Source of the DNA: Nakamurella endophytica
Lineage (GTDB): Bacteria > Actinomycetota > Actinomycetes > Mycobacteriales > Nakamurellaceae
Length of the DNA: 64,000 nt
Direction of reading: 5' to 3'
Assembly: GCF_014646215.1 (NCBI RefSeq)
Contig: NZ_BMNA01000002.1
Coordinates: 366,874-430,873, forward strand
Below are positions 34,322-43,865 of this stretch, piece by piece. The notes beneath the pieces were generated by a model. That model was not told where the DNA came from, ran no database searches, and saw only the letters and a program-made list of their open reading frames with translations. Each line of letters opens with the position of its first letter. Position 1 is the first letter of the stretch. The translations under genes and the position numbers were made by a program.

Positions 34322-34810
34322 TCACGACGGTACGTCCGGCGGCTGCTCCGTGTCCGTCAGGATGCTCAGTGTCCCGTCCGTCTCGAGCACGATTGCGGCG
34401 ACCTGGTCCAGCGATCCGTGGCCCTGGTTCCGTGCCGCCTGCCGGAGTTCGTCGGCCGTGACGCGTTCCCGGCGCATCGCGGCATGAAGGAAACCTGCGC
34501 GGTAGACCAGGGTCGGCTCGGACTTGACCAACCGCTCGACACGGCGGCTGCGCACGGACGCCCAGGCCACGACGTACTGCATGCAGACGAGCAATACCAA
34601 CGCCAGGACGCCCTCCGCCAGGGCGACACCCGTGGTGAGCAGGACCGTGGCCAGGGTCGACCCGAGGGCGACGGTGACGACGAAGTCGAAGGCGTTGAGC
34701 TTGGACAGCGTGCGCTTGCCCGACACGCGCAGCAGGACGACCAGCGCGAGGTAGGCCAGCACGCCGACCACGAGCACGCGGACCAGGCCGCCGACGCCGT
34801 CGTAGAACAT
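34322..34810 (-). CDS. DUF421 (YetF-like) membrane protein, second copy
   Basis: Protein of 162 residues: three membrane helices with GKRTLSKLNAFDFVVTVALGS and then the DUF421 domain (SEPTLVYRAGFLHAAMRRER, VTADELRQAARNQGHGSLDQV, VLETDGTLSIL). This is closer to the common YetF/YcaP pattern than the copy at 31992, so the two are diverged paralogues. The ATG at 34810 has AGGAGC upstream; the longer in-frame start lacks family sequence. Confidence 0.87.
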   Translation of the reverse strand: MFYDGVGGLVRVLVVGVLAYLALVVLLRVSGKRTLSKLNAFDFVVTVALGSTLATVLLTTGVALAEGVLALVLLVCMQYVVAWASVRSRRVERLVKSEPTLVYRAGFLHAAMRRERVTADELRQAARNQGHGSLDQVAAIVLETDGTLSILTDTEQPPDVPS

Positions 34811-35007
34811 CGCTGCTCCTGCCTTCCCCATCGGGTACGGCACCCGTGCCGCCACGGTCGCCACACCCGACCGTCGGTCGACGGTCGAAAGGACGGTGCC
34901 CCGCTTTGCGGTCGGCGACGCGGAGGCGATCACACCGTCGCTCGACCGTCGCAGGCTGCCGGCGAACGACGAGGCGGGTCTGGAGGGTGCGACCGGCGTC
35001 CGGCCCG

Positions 35008-35790
35008 TCAGGACGCCAGCACCACGCCGGTACCCGTTGCCTGCACCTGCAGACCGTGCTCGGTGGTCCGGATGCTGGTCAGCAGCTGGCCGAACGGCAA
35101 GGGATCCAGCGGTACCAGCAGTGTCAGCCGCTCCCCGAGCAGTATCTCGCTGGCGCGGTCGAGGGAGGTGTCGGTGTGCAGCCGACCCGGTGTGACCGCC
35201 ACGGAGTCCCCTCGCGCGGCCAGCGTCGCGTCGGCCGATACGGACACCTCCCGGCCGAGGATGCGAACGGTGCCGGTAACGGTCACCTTGCCGGACCCTG
35301 CGGACTCGACCGTGAGGCTGCGTCCGGTGAACCGGAGGTAGCGATTCAGGTCGTCGTAGGACAGGAAGGCGTCCTCGGTCGCGCGGTCCACGACGACCTG
35401 CCTGGCGTTCCGGACGAGCACGTCGTGGAAGGGCAGGTGCACCCCCTGGAGTTCGGCGTGGACGCGCTGCAGGCGGAGCGGACCGGAGGACAGCTGCGGG
35501 ATGTCGACGTCGACCTGGTCGTAGCGTCCCCGGATCACCTGGAGGAGGAAGACCGTGCCGTGGATGGTCACCGACGGCCGTTCGGGCGAGCCCGTCTCGT
35601 CCTGGACGCTGCGCGCCAGCAGACTCTGGGCGCCCAGCCGGGACAGCCAGTCAGCGACCCACAGCAGTGCCAGCGTGCCGATGACGACCGACAGTGCCAG
35701 GGCGACCGTCCGCGACCGGCCGTTCCAGCCGGCACCGGTGGGGGGGACCGATGTCCCCGGTTCCCGCCCCGCGGGTCCGGGTTGCGTCAC
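35008..35790 (-). CDS. DUF2993 / LmeA-like phospholipid-binding lipoyl-carrier fold protein
   Basis: Protein of 260 residues: a cytosolic tail, one membrane helix (VALALSVVIGTLALLWVADWL) and an exported beta-rich domain of the DUF2993 family (LQVIRGRYDQVDVDIPQLS, LHLPFHDVLVR-like repeats). The mycobacterial member LmeA binds phosphatidylinositides and helps lipomannan maturation. The start overlaps the MMPL stop (four bases), so this gene is the second of a two-gene operon with a lipid-type transporter, supporting a role in envelope lipid handling. Confidence 0.8.
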   Translation of the reverse strand: MTQPGPAGREPGTSVPPTGAGWNGRSRTVALALSVVIGTLALLWVADWLSRLGAQSLLARSVQDETGSPERPSVTIHGTVFLLQVIRGRYDQVDVDIPQLSSGPLRLQRVHAELQGVHLPFHDVLVRNARQVVVDRATEDAFLSYDDLNRYLRFTGRSLTVESAGSGKVTVTGTVRILGREVSVSADATLAARGDSVAVTPGRLHTDTSLDRASEILLGERLTLLVPLDPLPFGQLLTSIRTTEHGLQVQATGTGVVLAS

Positions 35791-38060
35791 TGTCGGGCCT
35801 CCTCCGGCCGTCGTTCGTCCGCTGCCCTCGTCCGGACATCCTGGCGGTCCCGATCCTGCTCGTCACCCCGGACTTCCTTGCGGAGGTCGTCCCGCCCGAG
35901 GCGCACGGTGCGGATCCGCCGACTGGGCCAGCCTGCCGCCGAGCCGAGGAGCGTCAGGACGGCCGGCGTGAGCACCGGACGAATGAGGAACGTGTCGATG
36001 AGCAGGCCGGCGGTCATGGTGAACGCCACCTGGCGGAACGTGCCGATGGGGATGATCGCGACCATCGCGAATGTGGAGGCAAGGATCATGCCCGCCGTGC
36101 TGACCGCCCTCGACGTGGCCGGCATGGCCCGGACGATGGCCCGACTGAGCGGATGTCGGCGCGCCTCGTCCCAGATCGATCCGACGGTGAACACGTTGTA
36201 ATCCGAGCCGAGGGCCAGCAGGAGCACCGCGGTGGCGAACGGAGCGTAGAAGGTCAGGCCGGAGTCGCCGAACCACTCCTGGAAGACCAGCACCGTCAGG
36301 CCCAGGGTGGCGGCGACACCCAGGGCGCTGCACAGCAGCAGTGCCAGCGGGGCGACGAGCGCGCGCAGGTAGATCACCAGGATGACCAGCTCGACAGCCA
36401 GAGCCGCCAGCAGCGTGATCCAGAGGTTCTCCCGGGTGATCTCTGCCAGTTCCGCTGCGATCGCCGTCTCGCCGGTCACCGACACCGTTGCACCCACGAC
36501 CCCGGACCCGTCGGCCAGCGCTTGCAGGCGCCCCTGCAGCTGCTGCAGGTCGGCAATGGCCCGGGCCCCCAACGGGTCGCTGTCGAGGACGACCACGAAC
36601 CTCGCGGCGTTGCCGTCCCGGGAGACGACGATCCCGTAGTCCTCCGGCAGCGGGTTCTGCGCCGCGCCGAGGACGGCGGCCACTCCCGGTTGCGCATCGA
36701 TGGTCGTCTGCAGGCGGGTCAACGCCGGTCGTTGGGCCGCGATGCCCCGTCCTTCGAGCAGCACCTCTGTCGGGGCGGTGATACCGCGGATGCCCGCGGC
36801 GTCCAGGACGGCCGCGCCCTTGCTGACCGCGTCGTCCGCGGGAAGTCCCGAGGTGAAGGACAGATCCAGTCGCAGCGCGCCGAGCGGGAGGGCGGCGAGG
36901 ACCAGGATGCCGACGCCGATCGAGGTGGCCACTGCGGCGCCGCGGCGGTCGGCGACGATGCGGATGAGCCGCCCGGCTTGACGGGCGGTCCCGGCCGCCG
37001 GTCGGGCACTCCAGCTCGCCGGGTCCCACGACAGGAACAACCGGTGCCCGAGGATGGCCATCAAGGACGGCACCAGGGTGAGTGACACGGCCAGTCCGAC
37101 CAGGATGGTCAGCGACATGGCCGGACCGAACGCACGGAACAGCGGGAAGTTGGCGGCCAACAGCGCGGCCGTACCAGCGGCCACGGTCATGCCGGCCACC
37201 GCGACGATGGGGCCGTCGGACGCCGCCGATCGCCGCGCGGCGCCGTGGGCCTGCCGACCCTGCTGCAGTTGGTCGCGGAAGCCGAAGAAGAACAGCACGC
37301 AGTAGTCGGTGACGACGCCGATCAGCAGCGCCGCCAGCAGCGGCTGGATCTGTTCCGGCATGGCGAAGCCCAGCGCTGCGGCCAGCAGGCCGAGCAGCCG
37401 GACGGCGACCAGGTAGCCCAGCCCGGCGACCGCCAGGACGGCTAGCGGTGCCACGACGGACCGGAAGGCGGCGGCGACCACGACCGTGATCAGCACCAGC
37501 GTGGCGGTCTCGAAGTACCCGAGATAGTCGGTGAGATAGTGGCTCTGTCGGACCTGGGCCGGGCTGACCCCGGCGACGAAGGTCTGCACCGATGCTTGGT
37601 TGTGGAAGTGCGCCGCGTACTGCTGCGCCAGACCCACCCCGTCGAGCTGCCCGGTCCCCCCGGACAGGTAGAGGTACGTGACCGCGGTCTGCGCAGTCGC
37701 CACCGGGATGGGCACAGCCGCGACGATGTGTCCCGGTCCGGACGGGACGGCTCCGTCGTCGGCGGCCTGGACATGGGCCAGTGCCCACAGCGCCACGTCC
37801 GCCCGCGTGAGCAGGCTCAGTCCGGCCGGGTCGTGGACCACCACTGACGTCTCCGACAGGACGGGCACCGCGAACTGTGCCAGCGACCGCTGCAGCGTGG
37901 CGACCGCCGGACTGTCCCGCGGCAGCAGACTGCCGATCTCCCCGCCCCCGCCCGGGCCTGTCGACGGCAGTGCGGCGGAGACCGCGAAGGTCAGGGCCAC
38001 CCAGGCGACCAGGATGAACCATCGGCCGGCCACGACGGCCCTGACGTACGTCCGCCCCAC
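35787..38060 (-). CDS. MMPL-family RND transporter
   Basis: About 757 residues, the usual size, with two repeats of one plus five membrane helices and two large exported loops. Proton-relay motifs LLIGVVTDYCVLFFFG and LLLALGSDYNVFTVGS hold the Asp-Tyr pairs of both halves. Actinobacterial MmpL proteins move lipids to the outer envelope. The GTG at 38060 starts just before the first conserved helix but has a poor ribosome binding site; the frame stays open to 38273, so up to 71 extra residues are possible. Coupled with the LmeA-like gene. Confidence 0.85.
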   Translation of the reverse strand: MGRTYVRAVVAGRWFILVAWVALTFAVSAALPSTGPGGGGEIGSLLPRDSPAVATLQRSLAQFAVPVLSETSVVVHDPAGLSLLTRADVALWALAHVQAADDGAVPSGPGHIVAAVPIPVATAQTAVTYLYLSGGTGQLDGVGLAQQYAAHFHNQASVQTFVAGVSPAQVRQSHYLTDYLGYFETATLVLITVVVAAAFRSVVAPLAVLAVAGLGYLVAVRLLGLLAAALGFAMPEQIQPLLAALLIGVVTDYCVLFFFGFRDQLQQGRQAHGAARRSAASDGPIVAVAGMTVAAGTAALLAANFPLFRAFGPAMSLTILVGLAVSLTLVPSLMAILGHRLFLSWDPASWSARPAAGTARQAGRLIRIVADRRGAAVATSIGVGILVLAALPLGALRLDLSFTSGLPADDAVSKGAAVLDAAGIRGITAPTEVLLEGRGIAAQRPALTRLQTTIDAQPGVAAVLGAAQNPLPEDYGIVVSRDGNAARFVVVLDSDPLGARAIADLQQLQGRLQALADGSGVVGATVSVTGETAIAAELAEITRENLWITLLAALAVELVILVIYLRALVAPLALLLCSALGVAATLGLTVLVFQEWFGDSGLTFYAPFATAVLLLALGSDYNVFTVGSIWDEARRHPLSRAIVRAMPATSRAVSTAGMILASTFAMVAIIPIGTFRQVAFTMTAGLLIDTFLIRPVLTPAVLTLLGSAAGWPSRRIRTVRLGRDDLRKEVRGDEQDRDRQDVRTRAADERRPEEARQ

Positions 38061-38331
38061 GACGCGCAGAGCACGCCCGGGGGCGTGACGCAGCCATCGC
38101 AGGGCGTTGCCAGCCGTGGCCCCCCTTTCCGCAAGCCTCGACGCGACGCAGCACTCGAGTCGTGCGCAGGTCGCCGGCGGATCGGCTACCCGGACTGGAC
38201 ACCATCCGGAGTCAGAGACGCTACCGGGGAGGTCCCCGCCGCCACCCGGCGGCACCCGGGCTAGCGTGGCCACCAGGTCGCGTCACACCGACCGCCGGAT
38301 CATGCCGCCGACCGGACGCCGTGGAGGACCG

Positions 38332-38832
38332 ATGGCCACGCCCACTGGAACGCCCCGCCGAACGGACCGGCCCGGGAGGGCCGTGCGCTGGTGGCTTGCG
38401 GCTGCGACCTTCGTGCTGGGCCTGGTGGTGGGCGCGGTGGTCGTCGGCCTGCTCAGCGAGGGCAGTCCGGCACCTGTGGCCACGCCCGCGACGACCAGCC
38501 CGTCCGCGGTGTCACCGTCGACGTCGGCCATGCCCGCACCGTCGTCGGGTGCTACGGCGGAGGTCAGCGTCAACGACGCCTGCCTGCGGGCGATCAACGA
38601 GGCGCAGGACGCCTACGCGCTCGTCCAGGACGTCGCCGACGCCGTCCGTTCCCTCAACGCATCCCGGCTGGACGACATCATCCGCCGGCTGCAGCCGTTG
38701 CAGCAGAACCTCCGCAACGACGTCACCGCCTGCCGGGTCACCACTCGGTTGCCGAACGGTGCCACCGTCTCGAGCGGTGTGTCCGCGGCCTCGGACGTCC
38801 CGGGTACGACCGTCACGACCAGCCAGCGATAG
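38332..38832 (+). CDS. Hypothetical membrane-anchored exported protein
   Basis: Protein of 166 residues, not recognised. A basic N-terminus leads into one helix (WLAAATFVLGLVVGAVVVGL), then a Ser/Thr/Pro linker and a helical domain (CLRAINEAQDAYALVQDVADA, LDDIIRRLQPLQQNLRNDVTAC) with two Cys residues about 40 apart that could form a disulfide. The ATG has GGAGG upstream; a longer frame to 38107 has no ribosome binding site. Divergent from the MMPL gene. Confidence 0.65.
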   Translation: MATPTGTPRRTDRPGRAVRWWLAAATFVLGLVVGAVVVGLLSEGSPAPVATPATTSPSAVSPSTSAMPAPSSGATAEVSVNDACLRAINEAQDAYALVQDVADAVRSLNASRLDDIIRRLQPLQQNLRNDVTACRVTTRLPNGATVSSGVSAASDVPGTTVTTSQR

Positions 38833-38873
38833 TCCTGACGTGCGGCCCGGAAGCGCTGACCGGCGGGGGGACG

Positions 38874-40121
38874 TCAGGATGCGCGACGGCCGGCCCCGGA
38901 CGCGCCAGGTGCGGCACCGTCGGTCCGGCTGCGGGCGTACAGGTTGCGCAGCGGCACCGAGCTGACGCCGAACGCCACCACGCTCAGTGCCACGGCGAGC
39001 GAGCCGAGCGCGAAGACCCGCGGATCGGTGATGCCCTGCTCGGCGCTGTGTGCCAGGTAGAAGATCGCGCTCACCCCGACCGGGCCGAACCAGCCGGCGA
39101 AGGTCGCGTCCCGCACGGACAGTCCCAGCGGACGGGCGAGGGCGAGCACGAAGGGAAGTCGCCGGACGAGCAGCACGGCGACGGCGAACAGCACCACCCC
39201 GGGGCCGAGCGCCACCCAGTCCCGCAGTGGCAGGACCGCTCCGAGGACGAGGAACAGCGGAAGCACGGCGTAGCGGTTCACCGCCTCGTCGATACCCTGC
39301 TCCGGTTGCCGCTCGCTGCGCTCGACGAGCGCGTTGTAGGCCAGGCCCGCGACGAAGGCGCCCAGGACGCCGTCGGTGTTGGCCAATCGGCACACGCCCA
39401 GGACCGCAATCGCCATCAAGAGCGTGAGGACCAGTTGGGGTCCGTGTTCCAGGTCCCGGCGGCGTGACACGACGCGCAATGCCCAGCCGGTGCCCAGGCC
39501 GAGCAGTGCCCCGATCGCCGAACCGGCCAGGACCTGCCAGAGCAATTCGCGCACCGCGGCCCCGAAGGTCTCCCCCGGCCCGGCCCAGGCCAGGGCCAGC
39601 ACCACCAGTGGGAGGGCGAGACCGTCGTTGGCTCCGCTCTCGACGGTGATCACCTGCCGGAGTCGCCCGGGCAGGTTGTGCTCCGCCGGTCCACCGGTCA
39701 CCACGGACGCGGCCAGCACCGGGTCGGTCGGTGACAGGCACGCGCCGACCACCGCGGCCAGTGCCAGGGGCACACCGGTCACCAGTGCGGCTGCTCCGGT
39801 CGACACGGCCGCCAGCGGCATCGCGACCACCAGCAGGAGCCCGACCGGGCGCAGCACCCCCCTCAGTGGCCGCACCGGGAACCGCAGCGCCGCTGCCGTC
39901 ACCGACCAGGCGAGCAGTACCCGGCTGCCCTCCAGCAACACCTCGGTGCGCGTCCCGTCGGACAGGTCGAGCACCCCCAGGACGTAGGGGCCGAGGACGA
40001 CTCCGAGGACCAGGACCACCAGCGGCTCGCTGAGCGGGAGCCGGCGGATCGACCCGCTGAACAGCGCCAGGACCAGACCGGCCACGCCGACGACAGCGAG
40101 CACGACGTGCAATCGCACCAT
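38874..40121 (-). CDS. CPA1-type cation:proton antiporter (first copy)
   Basis: Membrane protein of 415 residues with 11-12 helices. CPA1/NhaP motifs are present: ACLSPTDPVLAASVV and TVESGANDGLALPLV, including the Asp of the ND pair that carries the ion. It lacks the cytosolic C-terminal domain found in the next gene, ending with a short basic tail. Exchanges Na+ or K+ for protons; the direction of physiological use is unknown. Confidence 0.88.
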   Translation of the reverse strand: MVRLHVVLAVVGVAGLVLALFSGSIRRLPLSEPLVVLVLGVVLGPYVLGVLDLSDGTRTEVLLEGSRVLLAWSVTAAALRFPVRPLRGVLRPVGLLLVVAMPLAAVSTGAAALVTGVPLALAAVVGACLSPTDPVLAASVVTGGPAEHNLPGRLRQVITVESGANDGLALPLVVLALAWAGPGETFGAAVRELLWQVLAGSAIGALLGLGTGWALRVVSRRRDLEHGPQLVLTLLMAIAVLGVCRLANTDGVLGAFVAGLAYNALVERSERQPEQGIDEAVNRYAVLPLFLVLGAVLPLRDWVALGPGVVLFAVAVLLVRRLPFVLALARPLGLSVRDATFAGWFGPVGVSAIFYLAHSAEQGITDPRVFALGSLAVALSVVAFGVSSVPLRNLYARSRTDGAAPGASGAGRRAS

Positions 40122-40168
40122 GGGCTTCCCGCTTCCCGGGTTCAGTGGTTCACGCCGTTCGGCCGACG

Positions 40169-41734
40169 TCAGGTGTCGTACCGCAGGGCCCGGGCCTCGA
40201 TGTCGAACAGGACGTCGTCGGCCGCGGCGGGGCTGACGTCCCCGCGCCGGCGGGCCTGCAGCACCGCCTCCCGCTCCGCCTCGGTGGCCGACGCCAGCAG
40301 GTCCCGCAATCGGTCCCCGGCGTCGTCGCCGCCGGCATCTCCGTCGACCAGATCCTCGACCTGGCGGCGGTAGTGCAGGCGGCTCTCGTACTGGTGGATG
40401 GCAGCGGCTCTCACTTCCGGTGGGACGTCGTCTGCCTGGCGCAGCCTCTTCAGAGCTGCCTCGGTGACCGCCCGGTGCAGCCGTCGGGTGTCGGCGCCTA
40501 CGTCCGCCTCGTCAGCCACCCCGAGCCGGCGGATCAGCGGGGCAAGGGTCAGCCCCTGGAGCACCAGCGTGACCAGCACCACGATCAACGCCACCGACAC
40601 CACCTCGTCGCGGGCGGGGAACGGACCGCCACCGTCGACGGTGATCGGGAGGGCCAGCGCGGTCGCCACGGTCACCACGCCGCGCATCCCCGCCCAGGAG
40701 GCCACGGTCGACTCGCGCCACCCGTACGGCGTCGCCGATCCGCTGCGCCTGGCCCGCCGGCCGACCGCCGCCGAGGCCGCGAACATCGCAGCGGCCCGCA
40801 GTCCCACCAGCACCAGCACCACGACGCCCGCCAGTTCCAGGGCACGCCCGTCGGCCAGCACGTCGGTGGACCCGAGCACGTCCGTCAGTTCCACACCCAG
40901 GAACGAGAACACCAGACCGCTCACCGCGAAATCCACGTAGCGCCACACCGAGCGCCCGAGCACCCACCCGGCCGAGGTGACCTCGCGGGACAGGGTCGAC
41001 CGCAGGAACAGTCCGGCCACCAGGACCGCCAGCACGCCGGAAGCGCCCACCGCCTCCGCAGTGAGATAGAGCGCGAAGGGGACGGCCAGGGTGACCGTGG
41101 TCTCGGGTGCGGCATCGTGCAGCAGCCCGAGCGCGCGCCGCGTCAGCCACCCCCCGGCCAGCCCCAGGGCCGCACCGCCGGCCACCGCGACCAGCAGACC
41201 GACGCCGATCTGCCCCGCCGTCACGCTGCCGACGACGACGGCCATCACCGATATCTGATACAGCACCAGCGCCGTCGCGTCGTTGAACTGACCCTCGCCC
41301 TCCAGCAGGGTCACCAGCCGCGGCGGGAGCCGCAACCGGCTGGCGACCGCCGTCGCCGCCACCGGGTCCGGGGGCGACACCACGCCGCCGAGGACGGCAG
41401 CCACCGGCCAGGACAGGCCCAGCCAGTGACCGACGACGGTGACCGCCGCGGCGGTGAGCACCGTCAGTCCCACCGCCAGACCCAGGATCGGCCTGGCCGC
41501 GCTGCGCAGCTCCCGGACGGACGCGTTCTGGGTGGCCGCGAACAGCAGCGGCGGCAGCACCAGCGGCAGGATCAGGTCGGGTTCCAGATCCGGCGCCGGC
41601 ACGAAGGGAACGACCCCCAGCACCAGCCCGTAGATGGTCAGCAGCACCGGCTGCGGCACGCCGATCCGGTCCGAGACCGGCGTGAGCACGACGATGCCCG
41701 CGACCAGCAACCCCAGCAGGATGACGGCGTGCAC
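40169..41734 (-). CDS. CPA1-type Na+/H+ antiporter (second copy, with C-terminal domain)
   Basis: Membrane protein of 521 residues. Core motifs VVSPPDPVAATAVASRL and LEGEGQFNDATALVLY, and SWAGMRGVVTVATALALP in helix 10, identify the bacterial NhaP/NhaK group. The last 120 residues form a charged cytosolic helical domain (RRLHRAVTEAALKRLRQ, YESRLHYRRQVEDLV). GTG start at 41734. It is upstream of the first copy by 47 bases, probably one transcript. The two antiporters share low visible identity, so they are not a recent duplication. Confidence 0.9.
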   Translation of the reverse strand: MHAVILLGLLVAGIVVLTPVSDRIGVPQPVLLTIYGLVLGVVPFVPAPDLEPDLILPLVLPPLLFAATQNASVRELRSAARPILGLAVGLTVLTAAAVTVVGHWLGLSWPVAAVLGGVVSPPDPVAATAVASRLRLPPRLVTLLEGEGQFNDATALVLYQISVMAVVVGSVTAGQIGVGLLVAVAGGAALGLAGGWLTRRALGLLHDAAPETTVTLAVPFALYLTAEAVGASGVLAVLVAGLFLRSTLSREVTSAGWVLGRSVWRYVDFAVSGLVFSFLGVELTDVLGSTDVLADGRALELAGVVVLVLVGLRAAAMFAASAAVGRRARRSGSATPYGWRESTVASWAGMRGVVTVATALALPITVDGGGPFPARDEVVSVALIVVLVTLVLQGLTLAPLIRRLGVADEADVGADTRRLHRAVTEAALKRLRQADDVPPEVRAAAIHQYESRLHYRRQVEDLVDGDAGGDDAGDRLRDLLASATEAEREAVLQARRRGDVSPAAADDVLFDIEARALRYDT

Positions 41735-41853
41735 CGAACCATCCTGGCCTGTCCGTCCTCGGCGCACGTCACCGGTGTCGAGGCCAGGTCCCCGGCCGGC
41801 CGCCCTGGCGGGCCATGGAACGCATCGTCCCGCCCGAGCGGCGGACCCGCCTG

Positions 41854-41878
41854 CCGGTGGGTCGCCGGCATCCACCGG
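41854..41878 (-). terminator. Hairpin after the AI-2E-type permease gene
   Basis: CCGGTGG and CCACCGG enclose an 11-base loop, 22 bases below the stop at 41900. Confidence 0.4.
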
Positions 41879-41899
41879 ATCCGGTTGACCGAGCGGGCC

Positions 41900-43027
41900 T
41901 CAGGCGTCGTCCGTCTCCTCGGCCTCCCCGGCCGTGTCCCGACCGGACGGTCCCGAGGACCGCGAGAGCTGCTCGCGCCCGTACCGCCAGAACACGGCGA
42001 CGACAGCCGCGACGGGAACCGCCAGCAGGGCACCGACGACACCGGCTCGGTTGCCGCCGACCACGACGGCCAGCAACACGATCGCCGGATGCAGCCGCAG
42101 GCTCCTGCCCTGCAGGATCGGCTGCCACACGTTGCCCTCGAGTTGCTGCACCAGCACGATAACGCCGAGCACGATCAGCGCGTCGGTCAGACCGTTGCTC
42201 ACCAGGGCGATGAGCACCGCGACGGCGCCCGCGACGAACGCCCCGACCACCGGCACGAACGCCCCCAGGAAGGTCAGCACCGCCAGCGGCAGCACCAGCG
42301 GCACGCCGACGACGAGCAAACCGATGGCGATGCCGACCGCATCGGCCAGCCCGACCAGGGCCTGCGACCGCATGAACGCGCCCAGCGCGTCGTAGCAGCG
42401 ACGGCCGAGCTCGGCCACGTGCGGGCCGGCGCGTCCGCCCAGCTGACGGCCGAGCCAGGGCAGGAAGGCCGGTCCGTCCTTGAGCATGAAGAAGGTCAGC
42501 ACGACCGCCATGGCGATCGTCACCAGGCCGGTACCCAGGACGCCGACGCCGCTCAGGACCGTACCCAGGATCTCGCCGGTGCTGCTCTGCAGCTGGCCGA
42601 TCGCCGCGTCGACCGCCGAGCCGAGCTGGTCGGAACCGAGATTGAACGGCGGACCCCTGAGCCACTGCCGCACGGTGTCGACGCCACTGGAGACGCCCGT
42701 GGCCACTTCGGTGGCCTGGCCTGCGACCGGTAGTACGACCACGACCACCAGCCCGGCGACCAGCAGCACCGTGCCGGCCGTGACCACGGCCGCGACCAGC
42801 AGCGGTGGCCATCCGTGCCGCCGCAGGAACCGCGCCAGCGGCCAGACCAGAGTGCTGACCAGCAGGGCGAGGCACACGGGCAGCACGGCGACCCACATCC
42901 AGCCCAGCAGCCACCAGACGACCGCCAGGCCGGCGACCACCACGAGGCAGTACGCCGACACCACCGCCGAGGCGCGGAGAGCCGACAGCACACGCGTGCC
43001 GGACGAGGAGGCTCGCGGATGGGACAC
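41900..43027 (-). CDS. AI-2E (PF01594) family transporter
   Basis: Membrane protein of 375 residues with about eight helices in the TqsA/YdiK/YhhQ-like pattern: two helix pairs, an exported stretch (FNLGSDQLGSAVDAAIGQLQ), TFFMLKDGPAFLPWLGRQL, and the highly conserved FLGAFVPVVGAFVAGAVAVLIAL. Homologues export autoinducer-2 or exchange Na+/Li+ for protons; the antiporter neighbours favour the latter. The GTG at 43027 begins the protein after an unrelated Pro/Arg-rich open stretch. Divergent from marR. Confidence 0.88.
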   Translation of the reverse strand: MSHPRASSSGTRVLSALRASAVVSAYCLVVVAGLAVVWWLLGWMWVAVLPVCLALLVSTLVWPLARFLRRHGWPPLLVAAVVTAGTVLLVAGLVVVVVLPVAGQATEVATGVSSGVDTVRQWLRGPPFNLGSDQLGSAVDAAIGQLQSSTGEILGTVLSGVGVLGTGLVTIAMAVVLTFFMLKDGPAFLPWLGRQLGGRAGPHVAELGRRCYDALGAFMRSQALVGLADAVGIAIGLLVVGVPLVLPLAVLTFLGAFVPVVGAFVAGAVAVLIALVSNGLTDALIVLGVIVLVQQLEGNVWQPILQGRSLRLHPAIVLLAVVVGGNRAGVVGALLAVPVAAVVAVFWRYGREQLSRSSGPSGRDTAGEAEETDDA

Positions 43028-43167
43028 GTGCGGTCCTCTCGGCGTCGCGGGCGAAGTGGGTCGGTGCCGATGGCGGCGCCGCGCCGGCCCGACCGGGATC
43101 GTCCATGGTGGCACCCCGCCGGACCTGACCGTCCCCGGGGCCGATCCGAACCAGCCCGCCGTGTCGC

Positions 43168-43181
43168 TTGCATCGACGCAA
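43168..43181. promoter_or_regulatory. Candidate MarR operator TTGCATCGACGCAA
   Basis: Fourteen-base near-palindrome with core TTGC-N6-GCAA, one symmetric pair mismatched, in the region between the AI-2E-type permease and marR. MarR-family proteins commonly bind TTGC/GCAA half-sites with this spacing. The same core occurs at 45937-45950. Confidence 0.45.
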
Positions 43182-43328
43182 CTGCACGGTCACCATGCCC
43201 GGGTGTCGCGCTCCCGTACATCCGGACGTCCCGAGCGCCGGTCGACCGGCAGCGCGCCTTCCGCCCCGGACGACGTGGCGCACGCCCGGATCCGACCTCG
43301 CCGCCGGGTGGTGCCGCAGCCGGCAACC

Positions 43329-43865
43329 GTGCAGCGGACGGTTCGGGACACCCTGCGCGACGATCGCACCGCACCGGAGCCGGTGGCGGCGGATCAGGTG
43401 GACGCGGTGCTGGCTGCCTCCCGGGTCCTGGTCGCGGTCAGTGCCCGATCGCTGTCCGTCGCGGAGGACCGGGTCACGGTGGGTCAGTTCCGCGTGATGG
43501 TCATCGTCGAAAGTCGTGGACCGATCGGGGTCAATGCCCTGGCGGAGGCCATGGGGGTGCACCCGTCCAACGCGACCCGGGGATGTGACCGGCTCGTCGC
43601 GGCGGGGCTGCTGGACCGCCGCGAGAACCGGGAGGACCGGCGGCAGCTGGTCCTGGCGCTGACAGCGGCCGGACGTGCGCTGCTGCACGAGGTCATGTCC
43701 GTGCGGCGGGCGGCCGTCGCCGAGACCCTGCTCAGGATGCCGGCGAACGAGCGGGCACGCGTGGCCTGTGCCCTCGCGGCCTTCGCCGCCGCCGGCGGGG
43801 AACCGGATCCGGCGGATCTGTGGCGGGTGGGTTGGACCACCGCAACGGTCGACGATGCCACCTGA
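43329..43865 (+). CDS. MarR-family transcriptional regulator
   Basis: About 178 residues with a winged helix-turn-helix: VTVGQFRVMVIVESRGPIGV, NALAEAMGVHPSNATRGCDRLVA as the recognition helix, and the wing LLDRRENREDRRQLVLALTAAG. The DR-x-DRR wing motif is typical of MarR proteins, which usually repress stress or efflux genes until a ligand or oxidant binds. The start is uncertain: GTG codons at 43203, 43308 and 43329 are in frame and none has a strong ribosome binding site. It is divergent from the AI-2E-type permease, its most likely target along with itself. Confidence 0.85.
   Translation: MQRTVRDTLRDDRTAPEPVAADQVDAVLAASRVLVAVSARSLSVAEDRVTVGQFRVMVIVESRGPIGVNALAEAMGVHPSNATRGCDRLVAAGLLDRRENREDRRQLVLALTAAGRALLHEVMSVRRAAVAETLLRMPANERARVACALAAFAAAGGEPDPADLWRVGWTTATVDDAT

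Noticed and set aside
38061-38273. N-terminal extension of the MMPL protein
   Set aside because: The extra residues are Pro/Gly/Cys-rich and precede the first conserved helix; kept only as an uncertainty of the start.
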